The position numbers and the translations under genes were made by a program. 64,000 bases of DNA from Candidatus Nitronereus thalassa (GTDB lineage: Bacteria; Nitrospirota; Nitrospiria; Nitrospirales; UBA8639), in contig NZ_JAQOUE010000002.1 of NCBI RefSeq assembly GCF_032191465.1, positions 372,001-436,000 of the forward strand, given 5' to 3'. This document shows, one piece after another, positions 54,073 through 63,673 of this stretch (positions are counted from its first letter, which is position 1; every line of letters begins with the position of its first letter). The notes under the pieces are model-generated. The model saw nothing but the letters and a program-made list of their open reading frames with translations. It had not been told where the DNA came from and made no database searches.

Positions 54073-55680
54073 TTACACCGGAAAAGTCTTCCCCACCCAC
54101 CGCAACACTTTGCTCAATTCAGCCTCGGTCATGGAGGTGCGCGATTTTTTGAATTGCCGATAGACGGCTCCGTTGACCGTGCCATGCTTCAACCGTCGGG
54201 ACTGTTCATGGGCACGCACATGTTTTTCGATTTGAACCCGCAACCGGTCGAGGCGTTCTTTTGGGGTCTCTTGAGGTTCTTCGACATGCGCGGCCCCAGG
54301 CATATTCGCCCATAACCCTTGTTGGCGAATACCCAGGACCCCTGAGCTTAAGGGTTCCATCCTTAATTCCGTTCGGTCCATAAAGGGTAAGAGGCCCGAC
54401 CCATCGAGGCTGGCATCTTCCTGAATCCCAGCCCTTGAAGTCGAAGACCGAAGCTCCACCTGCCGTTGGGCCAAGATGTATCCCATACATTCACGAAAAG
54501 GCCGATCATCAGGCGCATATATATAGGCGCGTTGTTCCTCATAGGGACCGGCCAAAGGATCCATCCGTGTGGCCCGATGGACGACTTGTTCGATCCAGGG
54601 TTTCGTTCGGATGTGTGTCAAGCAAATCAAATGCGTAATAGCCGGAACATCCAAACCCTCGTACGCCATCGCCACGGTAATGAGACAATCCACGGCACTG
54701 ATACCCTGCCGTTTGAACGCTTTTATTGTTCGATAGGCCGATGACGTATCGTCACTGGTCGCAATCTTTGCAGGGACCCCACGTGCCTGAAGCCAGGCTG
54801 TATATTTTTGCGCTTGCTCGATGTTGGCCGCTACGACGAGTAATTTTGATCGAGGATGAGTCGCCCGATAGGTTTGCCAGGCCTTCACCCCTGTATGGAG
54901 AAGCTCCAAGGCCGCTTCAGTTTTCAATGCCGTAAGCAGCGCTTCCGAAGTTTTCTTTCCAGCCTCGGCTAAACTTTCCACATGATGCTCGATACCTTGC
55001 ACATCTAACCACGTGGCTTGGCAATTGGCATAGTGCACCGTCAGGTCAATACAAGCATGTTCGCGAATGGCATCAGCCAGTGAATATCGAATCACCGCCC
55101 GAGATTCGGTGTGCGCCCAATCGATGTCATCCAGCTGGTGTGACGAGGCATACGGCATGAAGGCCATCCGCATTCGATCGCCTCGCTCGAATGTCCCACT
55201 CATCAGCACCCGTAAGACCGCTTGCTCATAGAGGGGGTGAATCGCCTGGTGCCACACACCATCGGCTTCCATATGATGAGGTTCATCCAGAACCAGAATA
55301 TATCGTTTTCGACGAAATTCCTTGGCGTTAATCTTCCGCGCATCGGCGGCCAAGGCTTGGTAGGTGGTGACATAGGCAGCACAGCCTCGTGTAGGAGACT
55401 CCTGATTGGTACTCACCATGGCTTCGAGCCGATGGCCGAGCATGGTGCGATGGGTGGGATCTTGAAAGCCGCGTGCCCCTTGGTCTTGCAACACCCGTCG
55501 AGGCACGACCCAACACAGGGCATCGGCAATGGTGGGAATTAACCGTGCAGCCAGGATTTGCGGCAGGAGACTTTTCCCCCCGCCTGGAGTCACGGCACAC
55601 ACAACATCGGTCAAAGAACGCCCCTGAAGCACAGACTCACAGATATCGAGGAGCTCTTGTTGATGTCGGCGTAACGGCAT
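54073..55680 (-). CDS. SF2 DEAD/DEAH-type helicase (Res-like)
   Basis: 535 aa. Walker A variant TPGGGKS near 34, Walker B LDEPHHM near 132 (DEPH instead of DEAH), motif III-like VLMSGTF, and VAMAYEGLDVPAITHL with HRATRMD as motifs V and VI. The helicase core fills 20-410; the C-terminal third is basic and unassigned. Similar to helicases of restriction or phage-defence systems, but no nuclease domain is visible. Transcribed ahead of ylqF and tex. Confidence 0.8.
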   Translation of the reverse strand: MPLRRHQQELLDICESVLQGRSLTDVVCAVTPGGGKSLLPQILAARLIPTIADALCWVVPRRVLQDQGARGFQDPTHRTMLGHRLEAMVSTNQESPTRGCAAYVTTYQALAADARKINAKEFRRKRYILVLDEPHHMEADGVWHQAIHPLYEQAVLRVLMSGTFERGDRMRMAFMPYASSHQLDDIDWAHTESRAVIRYSLADAIREHACIDLTVHYANCQATWLDVQGIEHHVESLAEAGKKTSEALLTALKTEAALELLHTGVKAWQTYRATHPRSKLLVVAANIEQAQKYTAWLQARGVPAKIATSDDTSSAYRTIKAFKRQGISAVDCLITVAMAYEGLDVPAITHLICLTHIRTKPWIEQVVHRATRMDPLAGPYEEQRAYIYAPDDRPFRECMGYILAQRQVELRSSTSRAGIQEDASLDGSGLLPFMDRTELRMEPLSSGVLGIRQQGLWANMPGAAHVEEPQETPKERLDRLRVQIEKHVRAHEQSRRLKHGTVNGAVYRQFKKSRTSMTEAELSKVLRWVGKTFPV

Positions 55681-56034
55681 TGGGTTTTAAAATTGGAGGA
55701 ACTCAGCAAAAATCGTGCACGGATTGGCCACCGAGAACAAACGGTTCAAAAAAAATCATCAGATTACCCTGGCTTATTCTCCATAGAGATACCCAAACCA
55801 ACACATTTTGGCAATTCACCTCGGCACACACTCGGAAAAAGGTGAAAAACGTCCAAGGGAAGTTTCCAACTTGAATCTTTCTCCTCGAAAAGCGTAGGAC
55901 TAGTAACTCTCGACGTCGTCGATTGAAACCACACACCTTCGGATCATTGCAGACCACCCAACGCCCTGGAACAATATCGTTGCCGTTTGTAAAGTTGGAA
56001 TATCCACGTGACATCACCCTAAAGGAGCAGAGCC
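55681..56034. other. intergenic region between divergent genes
   Basis: No gene, repeat or clear hairpin seen. It should hold promoters for the helicase gene and for the zinc microprotein. Confidence 0.4.
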
Positions 56035-56202
56035 ATGCCAAAGGCCAAACGAGAAAAAAACTGTTATATCTGTGAAAAGGCCGATGGAATTCGGATGAGT
56101 TTTATGGTCTGCGCCCGATGCGCTCGTCACTTTTGCAGCCGACATGGTGATATCCAATTGGATGAATGCACCCATTGCATCGAGGATGGAGAAGAAACGT
56201 AG
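56035..56202 (+). CDS. cysteine-rich zinc-finger microprotein (55 aa)
   Basis: The product begins MPKAKREKNCYICEKADGI and has C-x2-C (CYIC), C-x2-C (CARC), HFCSRHG and C-x2-C (CTHC): seven Cys and two His in 55 residues, enough for two zinc sites in the style of small treble-clef or FYVE/AN1-type fingers. AAAGGAG lies 8 nt before ATG. A nucleic-acid or protein adaptor role is inference. Upstream of the HD-GYP gene by 190 bp, same strand. Confidence 0.75.
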   Translation: MPKAKREKNCYICEKADGIRMSFMVCARCARHFCSRHGDIQLDECTHCIEDGEET

Positions 56203-56391
56203 CTCTGCCCCCATTGCAAACCTGCGTTTCCGCATTCATCAAGAGATTGCCAATTTTGTTTTTAAGATGTGATACAGGCTTGTTCCTCTCGTTGCTGCAT
56301 ATTTTTGAATATTTTTCCGTCTTCAGATTCTTTGATTTTTTCCCGAAGAAGTACACATGTCCACCGGCCTTTATCCTCTGAGAATCTTGTT

Positions 56392-57783
56392 ATGGCCCTA
56401 ATCTTCCTTGAAAATATTGACCAGCTACGCCTGGGACTATATGTCAAAATCAAAGGGTCGTGGTTTAGCCACCCCTTTTCCGTCAGCTCCTTTAAAATCA
56501 AAACAGCGAAGGAATTGGAAATTCTTCGAGGCTTGACTCGGGTCAAACTCTATTACGATCCCACGAGATCAGATCCCGACCCAAACGCCATCGCTGCCGA
56601 TACAACTTCCGATGAAAAAACCTCCATGATGGCCATGGAGGATTCGGAAGCAGCCTCACTTGAAAACCAAAAAGAGGATCTGCGGACCGAAGGCTCAGAC
56701 CCTGAACCCGTGGAAGAATCCCTTGCGGAGACAAAAGAAAAAGCGGCTTCCCTGCAAAAACAGCGTAGCCAGATTTTTCAGGAGCAGATGACCCATTTAA
56801 AGAAAGTGGAGAGTACCTATTCCAAGGTACTCAAAGACAGCGAAACCATTTTCAACAATTTGATCGCCAGTCGTCCGGAAAGTATTAAAGCTGCGAAACA
56901 GGTAGTATCTGGCATGGTGGATGTCTTTCGTCACCAATCGGTGTCAATGACGCTCATGGAAGTCTTGGGACGAAACGGGTTAGGGTGGGGACTCTCCACG
57001 CATTCGCTCAACGTAAGCATCATGTCCCTGCTCATTGGGCACGAATTGGGAATGTCCAAAGAAGATTTGCAACTCTTAGGACTGGGAGCACTCTTTCATG
57101 ATCTCGGGGAACGACTCGTCCCCATGAAAGTCAAATTCATGGAAGGGGGCATGAAGATGCAGTCTGATTCCTCCCTACACCAACTACACCCGGAAAAGGG
57201 TTGTGAGTGGCTGGAGAAGTTCGCAGGGTTTCCACCCGAGGCATTAAGTATCATTCTTCAACATCATGAACGATTAAATGGGACAGGATATCCCCAAGGC
57301 CTCCGTCAGGAAGACATTGGACTCCCCGCGCAAATCGTCATGGTCGCCGATGAATATGATGAAATGTGCAATGCCCCTCGACAAGCGGATCGGCGCACGC
57401 CCCATCAAGCCCTGGGCCTCTTATTTCGGGCATTCATGGGAACGGATTCCCATAAATTCTCCGAGGAAGTGGTGCAAGCGTTAATCCGGGTGTTGACCGT
57501 TTATCCCCCAGGCACCTTTGTCCAACTTTCAGATGAGTCTATGGGCGTCGTGACGAGCATCAATCAAAAAAACCCAACTCACCCTTTGATCATGCTGTAT
57601 ACTCCACAAGAATTGAATAACGAAGCTACGATCATTGACCTGGCGAAAAATGAGCATCTCAAAATTGGAAAGGTGCTACGGCCCAATGAATTGCCATCCA
57701 AAGTCCATGAAAAGTTAAGCCGACGCCATGTGGCCATCTTCCTCCATGCCAGTGAAGAAATCGCCCAACCCGTTCCGGCCTAA
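56392..57783 (+). CDS. HD-GYP domain protein (putative c-di-GMP phosphodiesterase)
   Basis: 463 aa. An N-terminal DUF3391-like domain (1-55) and an acidic linker (60-130) lead to the HD-GYP domain: GALFHDLGERLVP (HD) and HHERLNGTGYPQGLR (GYP), with metal-binding His and Asp kept. The C-terminal AVIVADEYDEM-like string is MVADEYDEMCNAP. Degrades cyclic di-GMP in the usual case. Start by conservation at 56392. Confidence 0.88.
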   Translation: MALIFLENIDQLRLGLYVKIKGSWFSHPFSVSSFKIKTAKELEILRGLTRVKLYYDPTRSDPDPNAIAADTTSDEKTSMMAMEDSEAASLENQKEDLRTEGSDPEPVEESLAETKEKAASLQKQRSQIFQEQMTHLKKVESTYSKVLKDSETIFNNLIASRPESIKAAKQVVSGMVDVFRHQSVSMTLMEVLGRNGLGWGLSTHSLNVSIMSLLIGHELGMSKEDLQLLGLGALFHDLGERLVPMKVKFMEGGMKMQSDSSLHQLHPEKGCEWLEKFAGFPPEALSIILQHHERLNGTGYPQGLRQEDIGLPAQIVMVADEYDEMCNAPRQADRRTPHQALGLLFRAFMGTDSHKFSEEVVQALIRVLTVYPPGTFVQLSDESMGVVTSINQKNPTHPLIMLYTPQELNNEATIIDLAKNEHLKIGKVLRPNELPSKVHEKLSRRHVAIFLHASEEIAQPVPA

Positions 57784-57907
57784 ACCTCACGAATACTTTT
57801 GTGGCAACGCCACACGATCTTTATCTCCCATTATTTTTGCTAATTCCCTCCCTTATCCAAATCCGCACTAGCCGGGTCGAGATCGGATTTGCTAGTATGC
57901 GCCTCCC

Positions 57908-58978
57908 ATGGAAATTGGCATTGTCGGGCTACCCAACGTTGGCAAATCAACGATTTTCAATGCGCTGACGTCAGGAGGCGCGGCGGCGTCGAATTATCCC
58001 TTCACCACGATCGAGCCAAATGTCGGTGTCGTAGCCGTCCCCGATGCGCGGCTAGACCGCCTCACCGAGCTATTCAAACCAAAAAAGACCATTCCCGCTT
58101 CCTGTCGCTTTGTGGATATTGCTGGCCTCGTCAAAGGCGCGGCGAGCGGTGAAGGATTGGGGAACAAATTTCTGGCCAACATTCGTGAAGTAGACGCCAT
58201 TCTGCACATGGTCCGCCTCTTTGAAGACCCTGATGTCGTGCATACCCTGGGAAGCGTCAATCCCAAACGCGACATTGAAGTAATTGAAACCGAGCTCATG
58301 CTCGCGGACCTGGAAAGCCTCACGAAGCAATTCGATAAAGTTTCTGGCAAGGCCAGGACGGGAGACAAGGCCTCGAAAGAGGCTTTGGTGATCCTGGAAA
58401 CCCTCAAGAACGGTCTGGAAGAAGGCAAGCCGGCAAGAACCTTGGGGATTGAGGAGGAAACCCTCCAACCCTTCTTTCTCTTGACGGCCAAGCCGGTTCT
58501 CTATGTTGGCAACACCGATGAGAACCCAGACCAATCCGTCATCGCTGAGTTTCAGGCGTTTGCTAAGGAACGGCACTCCGAGTCAGTGGTTATTTGCGGG
58601 AAATTGGAAAGCGAAATCGGTGAGTTGTCTGGTGAAGATCGGGATTTATTTATGGCAGACCTCGGCATGGAACAAAGTGGCCTAGAAAAAGTCATTGTTA
58701 GCGCCTACAAAACCCTTGGATTGTGTTCCTACTTCACTTGTGGCCCACAAGAAGTTCGTGCTTGGACCATCCCCGTCGGCGCCAAGGCGCCTCAAGCCGC
58801 TGGCGTCATCCATACCGATTTTGAAAAGGGCTTTATCAAGGCTGATATTTACGGATTTCCAGATATCGACCAGTTCCGTTCAGAGGTGACGCTACGCGAG
58901 AAGGGCCTAATCCGCTCGGAAGGCAAGGAATACGTTGTGAAGGACGGCGATGTTTGCCACTTCAAGTTTAATGTATAA
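57908..58978 (+). CDS. ychF: redox-regulated ATPase YchF
   Basis: 356 aa. OBG-type P-loop GLPNVGKSTIFNALTSGG at the N-terminus, switch DIAGLVKGAASGEGLGNKF, family NPKRDIEVIETELMLADLE, and a C-terminal TGS-like domain (KADIYGFPDIDQFRS). YchF binds ATP instead of GTP through its changed G4 and tunes translation and oxidative stress. Single gene followed by tandem terminators. Confidence 0.96.
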   Translation: MEIGIVGLPNVGKSTIFNALTSGGAAASNYPFTTIEPNVGVVAVPDARLDRLTELFKPKKTIPASCRFVDIAGLVKGAASGEGLGNKFLANIREVDAILHMVRLFEDPDVVHTLGSVNPKRDIEVIETELMLADLESLTKQFDKVSGKARTGDKASKEALVILETLKNGLEEGKPARTLGIEEETLQPFFLLTAKPVLYVGNTDENPDQSVIAEFQAFAKERHSESVVICGKLESEIGELSGEDRDLFMADLGMEQSGLEKVIVSAYKTLGLCSYFTCGPQEVRAWTIPVGAKAPQAAGVIHTDFEKGFIKADIYGFPDIDQFRSEVTLREKGLIRSEGKEYVVKDGDVCHFKFNV

Positions 58979-59049
58979 TCCGTAAGCCTGAGGGCTGTGC
59001 ACGGCCTACTTTTCAGGATGCCTACAAAAGGTGTACACTAAGTGTCGAT

Positions 59050-59107
59050 CCTCTTCCTAAGAAGGGGATTTTTATGGCGTAACGGGAAGTCACCCCGTTG
59101 GGTTTCT
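59050..59107 (+). terminator. two tandem terminators after ychF
   Basis: CCTCTTC-CTAA-GAAGGGG followed by ATTTTT (59050-59073), then AACGGG-AAGTCAC-CCCGTT followed by GGGTTTCTT (59081-59107). The first has the better T-run. Confidence 0.6.
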
Positions 59108-59168
59108 TCACTCCCTCCGGTTGCCTTCGCCACTATTATTATTTCTTCACTGACAAAGGAATGACTAC

Positions 59169-59525
59169 ATGGGAGATGCCAAGGTACGGTTTGCCGAAGG
59201 TGAAATTGGGAAGCTATTTTCGTTTACTGGGAAGGAGATCCCACCTGGCACGACTCCCCTCATCGAGGAGGATGGCGTCAGTTTGACCGAAGCCGGGAAA
59301 GCGTATTGCCAGAAACGAAAATTAAACCCTCACATAGAATCCATCCGCGTACAACATGGTCAGCAAACGTCTTATGCCGTGATCTACGCAGCGGAAGCCT
59401 CGATCAAAAATCAAGAGAGTCGCTTGGACGAAGACGCCAAGAAAAAAGCCATATCTGAACGCCTCAGACTTGATTGGGCTCAACAGGACAAAGCCTATCA
59501 AGACGCACTCAAAGCCAGGTCGTAA
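59169..59525 (+). CDS. hypothetical protein
   Basis: 118 aa, soluble, charged, without recognised domain. N-terminal half has strands (RFAEGEIGKLFSFTGKEI, IRVQHGQQTSYAVIYAAE), the tail a long charged helix (EDAKKKAISERLRLDWAQQD). AAAGGAATGAC before ATG. Between terminators and the next gene, on its own. Confidence 0.65.
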   Translation: MGDAKVRFAEGEIGKLFSFTGKEIPPGTTPLIEEDGVSLTEAGKAYCQKRKLNPHIESIRVQHGQQTSYAVIYAAEASIKNQESRLDEDAKKKAISERLRLDWAQQDKAYQDALKARS

Positions 59526-59665
59526 TTTTCACAAAGATCGTTAATCCCTGCGCATTTTTTGTCTTTATAGATAACGGTGCGCAGGCTTTACCCATCTTCC
59601 TCTTTTTTTTTCACCAAGACTTCTCCACCGTCAGTATTCTTTCCACAGTACTCAGTTCCATCACC

Positions 59666-60385
59666 ATGAATGCCGTTTTTTATCCCTTTCATCTTTGCCA
59701 GGAATCTACCCTCCACCATCTCCTGCAACTCTATGAATCCCTCCACTTTCGTGACTTCATGGCGCTCCAACTCACACCTTTGGTTGGAACGACCGCTTTC
59801 CCCGACCGAATGGGGGATTATTATCCCGAATTATTGAGGACTGGCCGGATTATTCAAGGCCATCAAGTCAGTGGACCAATGAATGGGGAAATGATTAAAG
59901 GTATAGATCGCGATCTGGCTGATACTCAGTGGCGATCGATATTCCACGAGGCCCTAGTACATGACTATCGATTTCAGCGAGGATTGTTTGATAAGTCCAA
60001 ACTTCGCTCAACAACACAGGAGGCGTCAGAAATTAAATCGCTATTGTCGACGTTGGCTGAGACAGAGTGGATCAACTATGGATTTCAAGTTGATACCATC
60101 AAAACCCTGAGCCGCTCGGCACATTCTCCACAGGACGGACCTACATTTGAATATGGATGGGCCTTGCTGAAAACCAGTGCCTCGCTGCTCTATACCATTC
60201 AACTCTGTCACACCCTGGACTCCGTGGCGGTCACCGATTCACGGGCCCATCACCAGCTTCTCACTCAAACATGCAGGCGAGACAGCGTTTATCTCAGAAA
60301 TGTCTATCTGGATCCAAAAGATGGGAAGGAACATATAGCCTCTTTAGGGGACATGTCCCCTAAAGATTCAGGCAGGGCGGGATAA
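59666..60385 (+). CDS. hypothetical protein, DUF6236-like N-terminus
   Basis: 239 aa from ATG 59666 (no strong ribosome site; an in-frame extension upstream looks non-coding). The opening AVFYPFHLCQESTLHHLL and the following LYESLHFRDFMALQL resemble families that begin with a Y-Y/F-P-F-x strand and a helix; function is unknown. The last 15 codons contain a 24-bp perfect palindrome (60342-60365), so the C-terminus may be recently altered. Confidence 0.6.
   Translation: MNAVFYPFHLCQESTLHHLLQLYESLHFRDFMALQLTPLVGTTAFPDRMGDYYPELLRTGRIIQGHQVSGPMNGEMIKGIDRDLADTQWRSIFHEALVHDYRFQRGLFDKSKLRSTTQEASEIKSLLSTLAETEWINYGFQVDTIKTLSRSAHSPQDGPTFEYGWALLKTSASLLYTIQLCHTLDSVAVTDSRAHHQLLTQTCRRDSVYLRNVYLDPKDGKEHIASLGDMSPKDSGRAG
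60342..60365. repeat. 24-bp perfect palindrome
   Basis: CTTTAGGGGACA joined to TGTCCCCTAAAG without any mismatch. It lies inside the 3' end of the 59666 gene, 60 bp before the convergent Sel1-repeat gene. It may be a terminator hairpin, a protein-binding site or an inserted mobile palindrome. Confidence 0.8.
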
Positions 60386-60426
60386 ACTTATGAACTCAGC
60401 ACGAATGAAAAATTACGCATGACTTT

Positions 60427-61026
60427 CTACAACACTGCTTCGGGGCCTTTGGGTCTCCAAGCTCTGGCCAAGGCTTTGGCTTCCTTGATTTGGGCTGGTG
60501 TGAGCACCTCTTCCAACATGCCCAACGCTTGGATGGCGGGATCCATTCCCTGCTCGGCAGCCAGCATGGCCCATTTATAGGACTGCACATAATCCTGCGC
60601 CACACCCTCTCCTTTAAAATACATCAAGCCCAAATGATTTTGCCCAGCGGCATTTCCCTGCTCCGCAGCACGAAGGAACCACTGAAACGCCTGCTGGTAA
60701 TCTTTGGGAACACCTAACCCATATCGAAACACCAGGCCGAGATTATTTTGAGCCGTGGCATTCCCCTGATCGGCCGCACGTTTATACCATTCCTGCGCTT
60801 TCGAAAAGTCCTGCTTCACCCCTTGGCCCCAGCGATACATGAACCCCAACATGTTTTGAGCTTCGGGATTACCTTGATGAGCCAAGGGTTCCCACTCCCG
60901 AAAAGCCCTTTCGAAGTCTTCACCTAAATAGGCATTTTCCGCGGTTTCAAAATCGGCCCATGCTGGATTCGTGGCAACACTCAAAACGACAATCATCAAA
61001 CCAAAAATTGAAAGAATCTTTTTCAT
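60427..61026 (-). CDS. exported Sel1-repeat protein
   Basis: 199 aa. Signal peptide (SIFGLMIVVLSVATNPAWA) then four Sel1-type repeats, each about 36 residues with the A-x-x-G-x-x-x-A-Q-x-x-L-G-x-x-Y pattern: GNPEAQNMLGFMYRWGQGV, GNATAQNNLGLVFRYGLGV, GNAAGQNHLGLMYFKGEGV. Such solenoids bind other proteins in the periplasm. AGGGC precedes ATG. Just downstream of the alcohol dehydrogenase on the same strand. Confidence 0.9.
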   Translation of the reverse strand: MKKILSIFGLMIVVLSVATNPAWADFETAENAYLGEDFERAFREWEPLAHQGNPEAQNMLGFMYRWGQGVKQDFSKAQEWYKRAADQGNATAQNNLGLVFRYGLGVPKDYQQAFQWFLRAAEQGNAAGQNHLGLMYFKGEGVAQDYVQSYKWAMLAAEQGMDPAIQALGMLEEVLTPAQIKEAKALARAWRPKGPEAVL

Positions 61027-61058
61027 TATTAGCCCTCCGGAATTTTCCAGCCTCCCGG

Positions 61059-62102
61059 CTACCCCAACGATTCAACATCGATAACAAAGCGGAAGCGAAC
61101 ATCGCCTTTTAAAATTCGTTCGTAAGCCTCATTGACCTGCTGAAAAGGAATCACCTCCACGTCAGAGGGGATTTGATGCTTCGCGCAAAACTCGAGCATT
61201 TCCTGCGTTTCAGAAATCCCTCCAATGAGCGAACCCACCATACGCCGACGTTTCAAGACCAAATGAAACGCGGCCACTGGTAAAGGCTCGCTAGGAGCCC
61301 CGACTAAGATCATGGTTCCATCTCTGGTCAGCAAATCCAAATAGGCATTGTAATCATGGGAGGCAGACACCGTATCGATCACAAAATCAAATTTCCCTGA
61401 TTGTTCTGACAACGCACCATCTTTTTCGGTCGACACAAAGTCAACAGCTCCTAGCCGATAGGCATCTTGCCGTTTGCGTTCAGAGCGGCTGAAAACCGTC
61501 ACCTCCGCGCCAAGAGCCCATCCAATTTTTACAGCCATGTGACCTAGCCCTCCAAGCCCCACAACTCCCAGCCTATGACCTTTCCCCACACCCCAATGTT
61601 TCAAAGGGGAATAGGTCGTGATACCCGCACACAGCAACGGAGCCGTACCCTCCAATGACAGAGAAGACGGGACCCGTAACAGATAGTTTTCATCCACGAC
61701 AATCTGCTTGGAATAGCCACCATAAGTTGGCGCACCCTGTTTATCGAGACCGTTATACGTCAGAATCATGCCCGCTTCGCAGTACTGTTCCAATCCTACC
61801 TGACATGCTCCACACCTCCGGCAAGAATCAACAAAGCACCCCACCCCAACGCGGTCCCCTTGCTTAAATTTTTTGACTTCCCCGCCAATTTGGATGGCCG
61901 TTCCTACGATTTCATGCCCAGGCACCATGGGGAAAAAGGAACCACCCCATTCATCACGGGCTTGGTGAATATCGGAATGGCAAATTCCACAATACTGGAT
62001 TTGGATAAGCACATCGTGAGGCCCAACGGCTCGTCGATTAAAACTAAATGGCTCCAACGCTGCACCAGCGCTCATGGCCGCATATCCCTTAGTGTGCAAC
62101 AT
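61059..62102 (-). CDS. zinc-dependent NAD(P) alcohol dehydrogenase (YahK-like)
   Basis: 347 aa. Catalytic zinc site CGICHSDIHQARDEWG with PGHEIVG; structural zinc site CRRCGACQVGLEQYC with four Cys; Rossmann GLGGLGHMAVKIGWALGAE. Likely reduces aldehydes with NADPH (cinnamyl/YahK type). ATG 62102 follows GGGAGAATGTTC; a longer reading to 62162 is not conserved. Confidence 0.93.
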   Translation of the reverse strand: MLHTKGYAAMSAGAALEPFSFNRRAVGPHDVLIQIQYCGICHSDIHQARDEWGGSFFPMVPGHEIVGTAIQIGGEVKKFKQGDRVGVGCFVDSCRRCGACQVGLEQYCEAGMILTYNGLDKQGAPTYGGYSKQIVVDENYLLRVPSSLSLEGTAPLLCAGITTYSPLKHWGVGKGHRLGVVGLGGLGHMAVKIGWALGAEVTVFSRSERKRQDAYRLGAVDFVSTEKDGALSEQSGKFDFVIDTVSASHDYNAYLDLLTRDGTMILVGAPSEPLPVAAFHLVLKRRRMVGSLIGGISETQEMLEFCAKHQIPSDVEVIPFQQVNEAYERILKGDVRFRFVIDVESLG

Positions 62103-62349
62103 GAACATTCTCCCTATTCTAGAAACGTCATAGTGATTATCGCATACATGCCCTAAGAACAAAATTATTTCATCATGGCATAAACTAAGGACCCGAGTCG
62201 ATCAAGCTCAGGACAACATTGGGGCTTTCATACATGAACGCTCCAGGCAACCCAGCAACAGGTGAATGAGAGGTCGACTGGACGACGAGAGTCAAAGGAG
62301 AAACTCACGTATTTAGTTTAACTTGTGTGGACGGAAGAATAAACGATGG

Positions 62350-62553
62350 TTACTCGACTGCAAACTTTGCAGGAAATTCTTGATCATCCAGGGACAGGGG
62401 TCTTGTCAAAATAAAGCCTGAGACGCTGAAGCCGATCAAAGCAAAAAGGCTATTCACCACCATGCTCACATTAACGACTGAAAGGGTGACAGAGGACAGC
62501 CCCACCATGAGGGCCGAGGCCTTTACTTTCGTGGCTTTGCGGATACTTCCCAT
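62350..62553 (-). CDS. possible small membrane protein
   Basis: 67 aa from ATG 62553 (MGSIRKATKVKASALMVG). Two hydrophobic stretches (LMVGLSSVTLSVVNVSMVVN, LFALIGFSVSGFILT) and a basic N-terminus suggest a membrane peptide, but the ribosome site is weak and no family is recognised, so the gene is uncertain. It lies in the region between the alcohol dehydrogenase and DUF2891 genes, which otherwise holds nothing visible. Confidence 0.35.
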   Translation of the reverse strand: MGSIRKATKVKASALMVGLSSVTLSVVNVSMVVNSLFALIGFSVSGFILTRPLSLDDQEFPAKFAVE

Positions 62554-62642
62554 CGTCTGTTCCGGCCCTTGGAATAATGACGGAAATACACCATTCGCCA
62601 CCACTTCACAAAAACCGAAACGACCGGTACAGTGGTGAGATT

Positions 62643-63617
62643 ATGATTTCAGATCCTCATCTATCGCCTTCGTCAACAGCATGGGAAAATTTTTGTGCGT
62701 CCAGAACAGAATATCTGACGGCACTCGCCATCACCGTAGCTCAGGGTGTCACTCGTCAGGACACGGCACATCCGGCCTTTTGCGGGTGCATAGATTGGCA
62801 TTCCTGTGTACATGGCATCTATGCTTTGCTCACCGTTTCGCGACTGACCGACGATCCCCAATGGGCGGAAATCGCGGAGTCTCGACTCACCCCTGATCAA
62901 CTTGACCAAGAACTCATCACCATCCAGCGGGAGGAAGTGAATCAAGAACTGCCTTATGGATTTGCGTGGTTTCTAAAACTGGCCCTAGAACGTGAGCGAT
63001 ACTCGGGTAAACCAGATTTACGCCCTTTAGCCACAGAACTCGCACAGCGTTTAGAGCAATGGATATTTTCCCTTTCCCCAGAAAGAATCACCTACCATGC
63101 TCAGCATCGGGCCTACGGAAATCTATCTTGGGCCTTAATTAATCTGTGGGAATGGTCTCAATTTCAATGTGAGAGAGACCGGACCGCGAATCTATTGCAA
63201 TGGACCAAAGATCGACTCCTTCCCCTTGATTCCATCGTCCCTCAGTCGTGGGATAACGCCACCGATGAATTCTTCCCCGCCGCACTTCAGCGAACCCGCG
63301 CATTGCTGGCAATCTTACCGAAGAAGGAAAGCAAAGAGTGGCTGGAGGCATTTTTGAATGAGGGGGAATTCCTCCAGCCTGTGGAGCACCCCTCATCTCC
63401 ACATTCGGCAGGGCTGAACTTTAGTCGCAGTTGGGGCTTGTGGGATCTCTATTCCCATACCGGCAAAGAAGCCTATCGGGATCAATACGTCAACCACATT
63501 GTCACCCACATGGAATTACCTCAATACTGGCGTGACAACTACAAAAAACATAGCCATTGGGTTGCCCAGTTTGGCATCTATGCCATCGCCTTGAGTTTCG
63601 ATAAACCCTTGAACTGA
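62643..63617 (+). CDS. DUF2891 family protein
   Basis: 324 aa. Family strings: HPAFCGCIDWHSCVHGIYAL near residue 45 and ELPYGFAWFLKLALERE near 107, with RAYGNLSWALINLWEW and a C-terminal HWVAQFGIYAIALSF. The domain is all-helical, like an alpha/alpha barrel; function not known. ATG 62643 is where conservation begins. Convergent with the DUF1501 gene. Confidence 0.88.
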   Translation: MISDPHLSPSSTAWENFCASRTEYLTALAITVAQGVTRQDTAHPAFCGCIDWHSCVHGIYALLTVSRLTDDPQWAEIAESRLTPDQLDQELITIQREEVNQELPYGFAWFLKLALERERYSGKPDLRPLATELAQRLEQWIFSLSPERITYHAQHRAYGNLSWALINLWEWSQFQCERDRTANLLQWTKDRLLPLDSIVPQSWDNATDEFFPAALQRTRALLAILPKKESKEWLEAFLNEGEFLQPVEHPSSPHSAGLNFSRSWGLWDLYSHTGKEAYRDQYVNHIVTHMELPQYWRDNYKKHSHWVAQFGIYAIALSFDKPLN

Positions 63618-63673
63618 GCAACCCTCTTATTCAATTTTTTGGTAATTGTCAGAAACTGTATCACGCTATCAGA

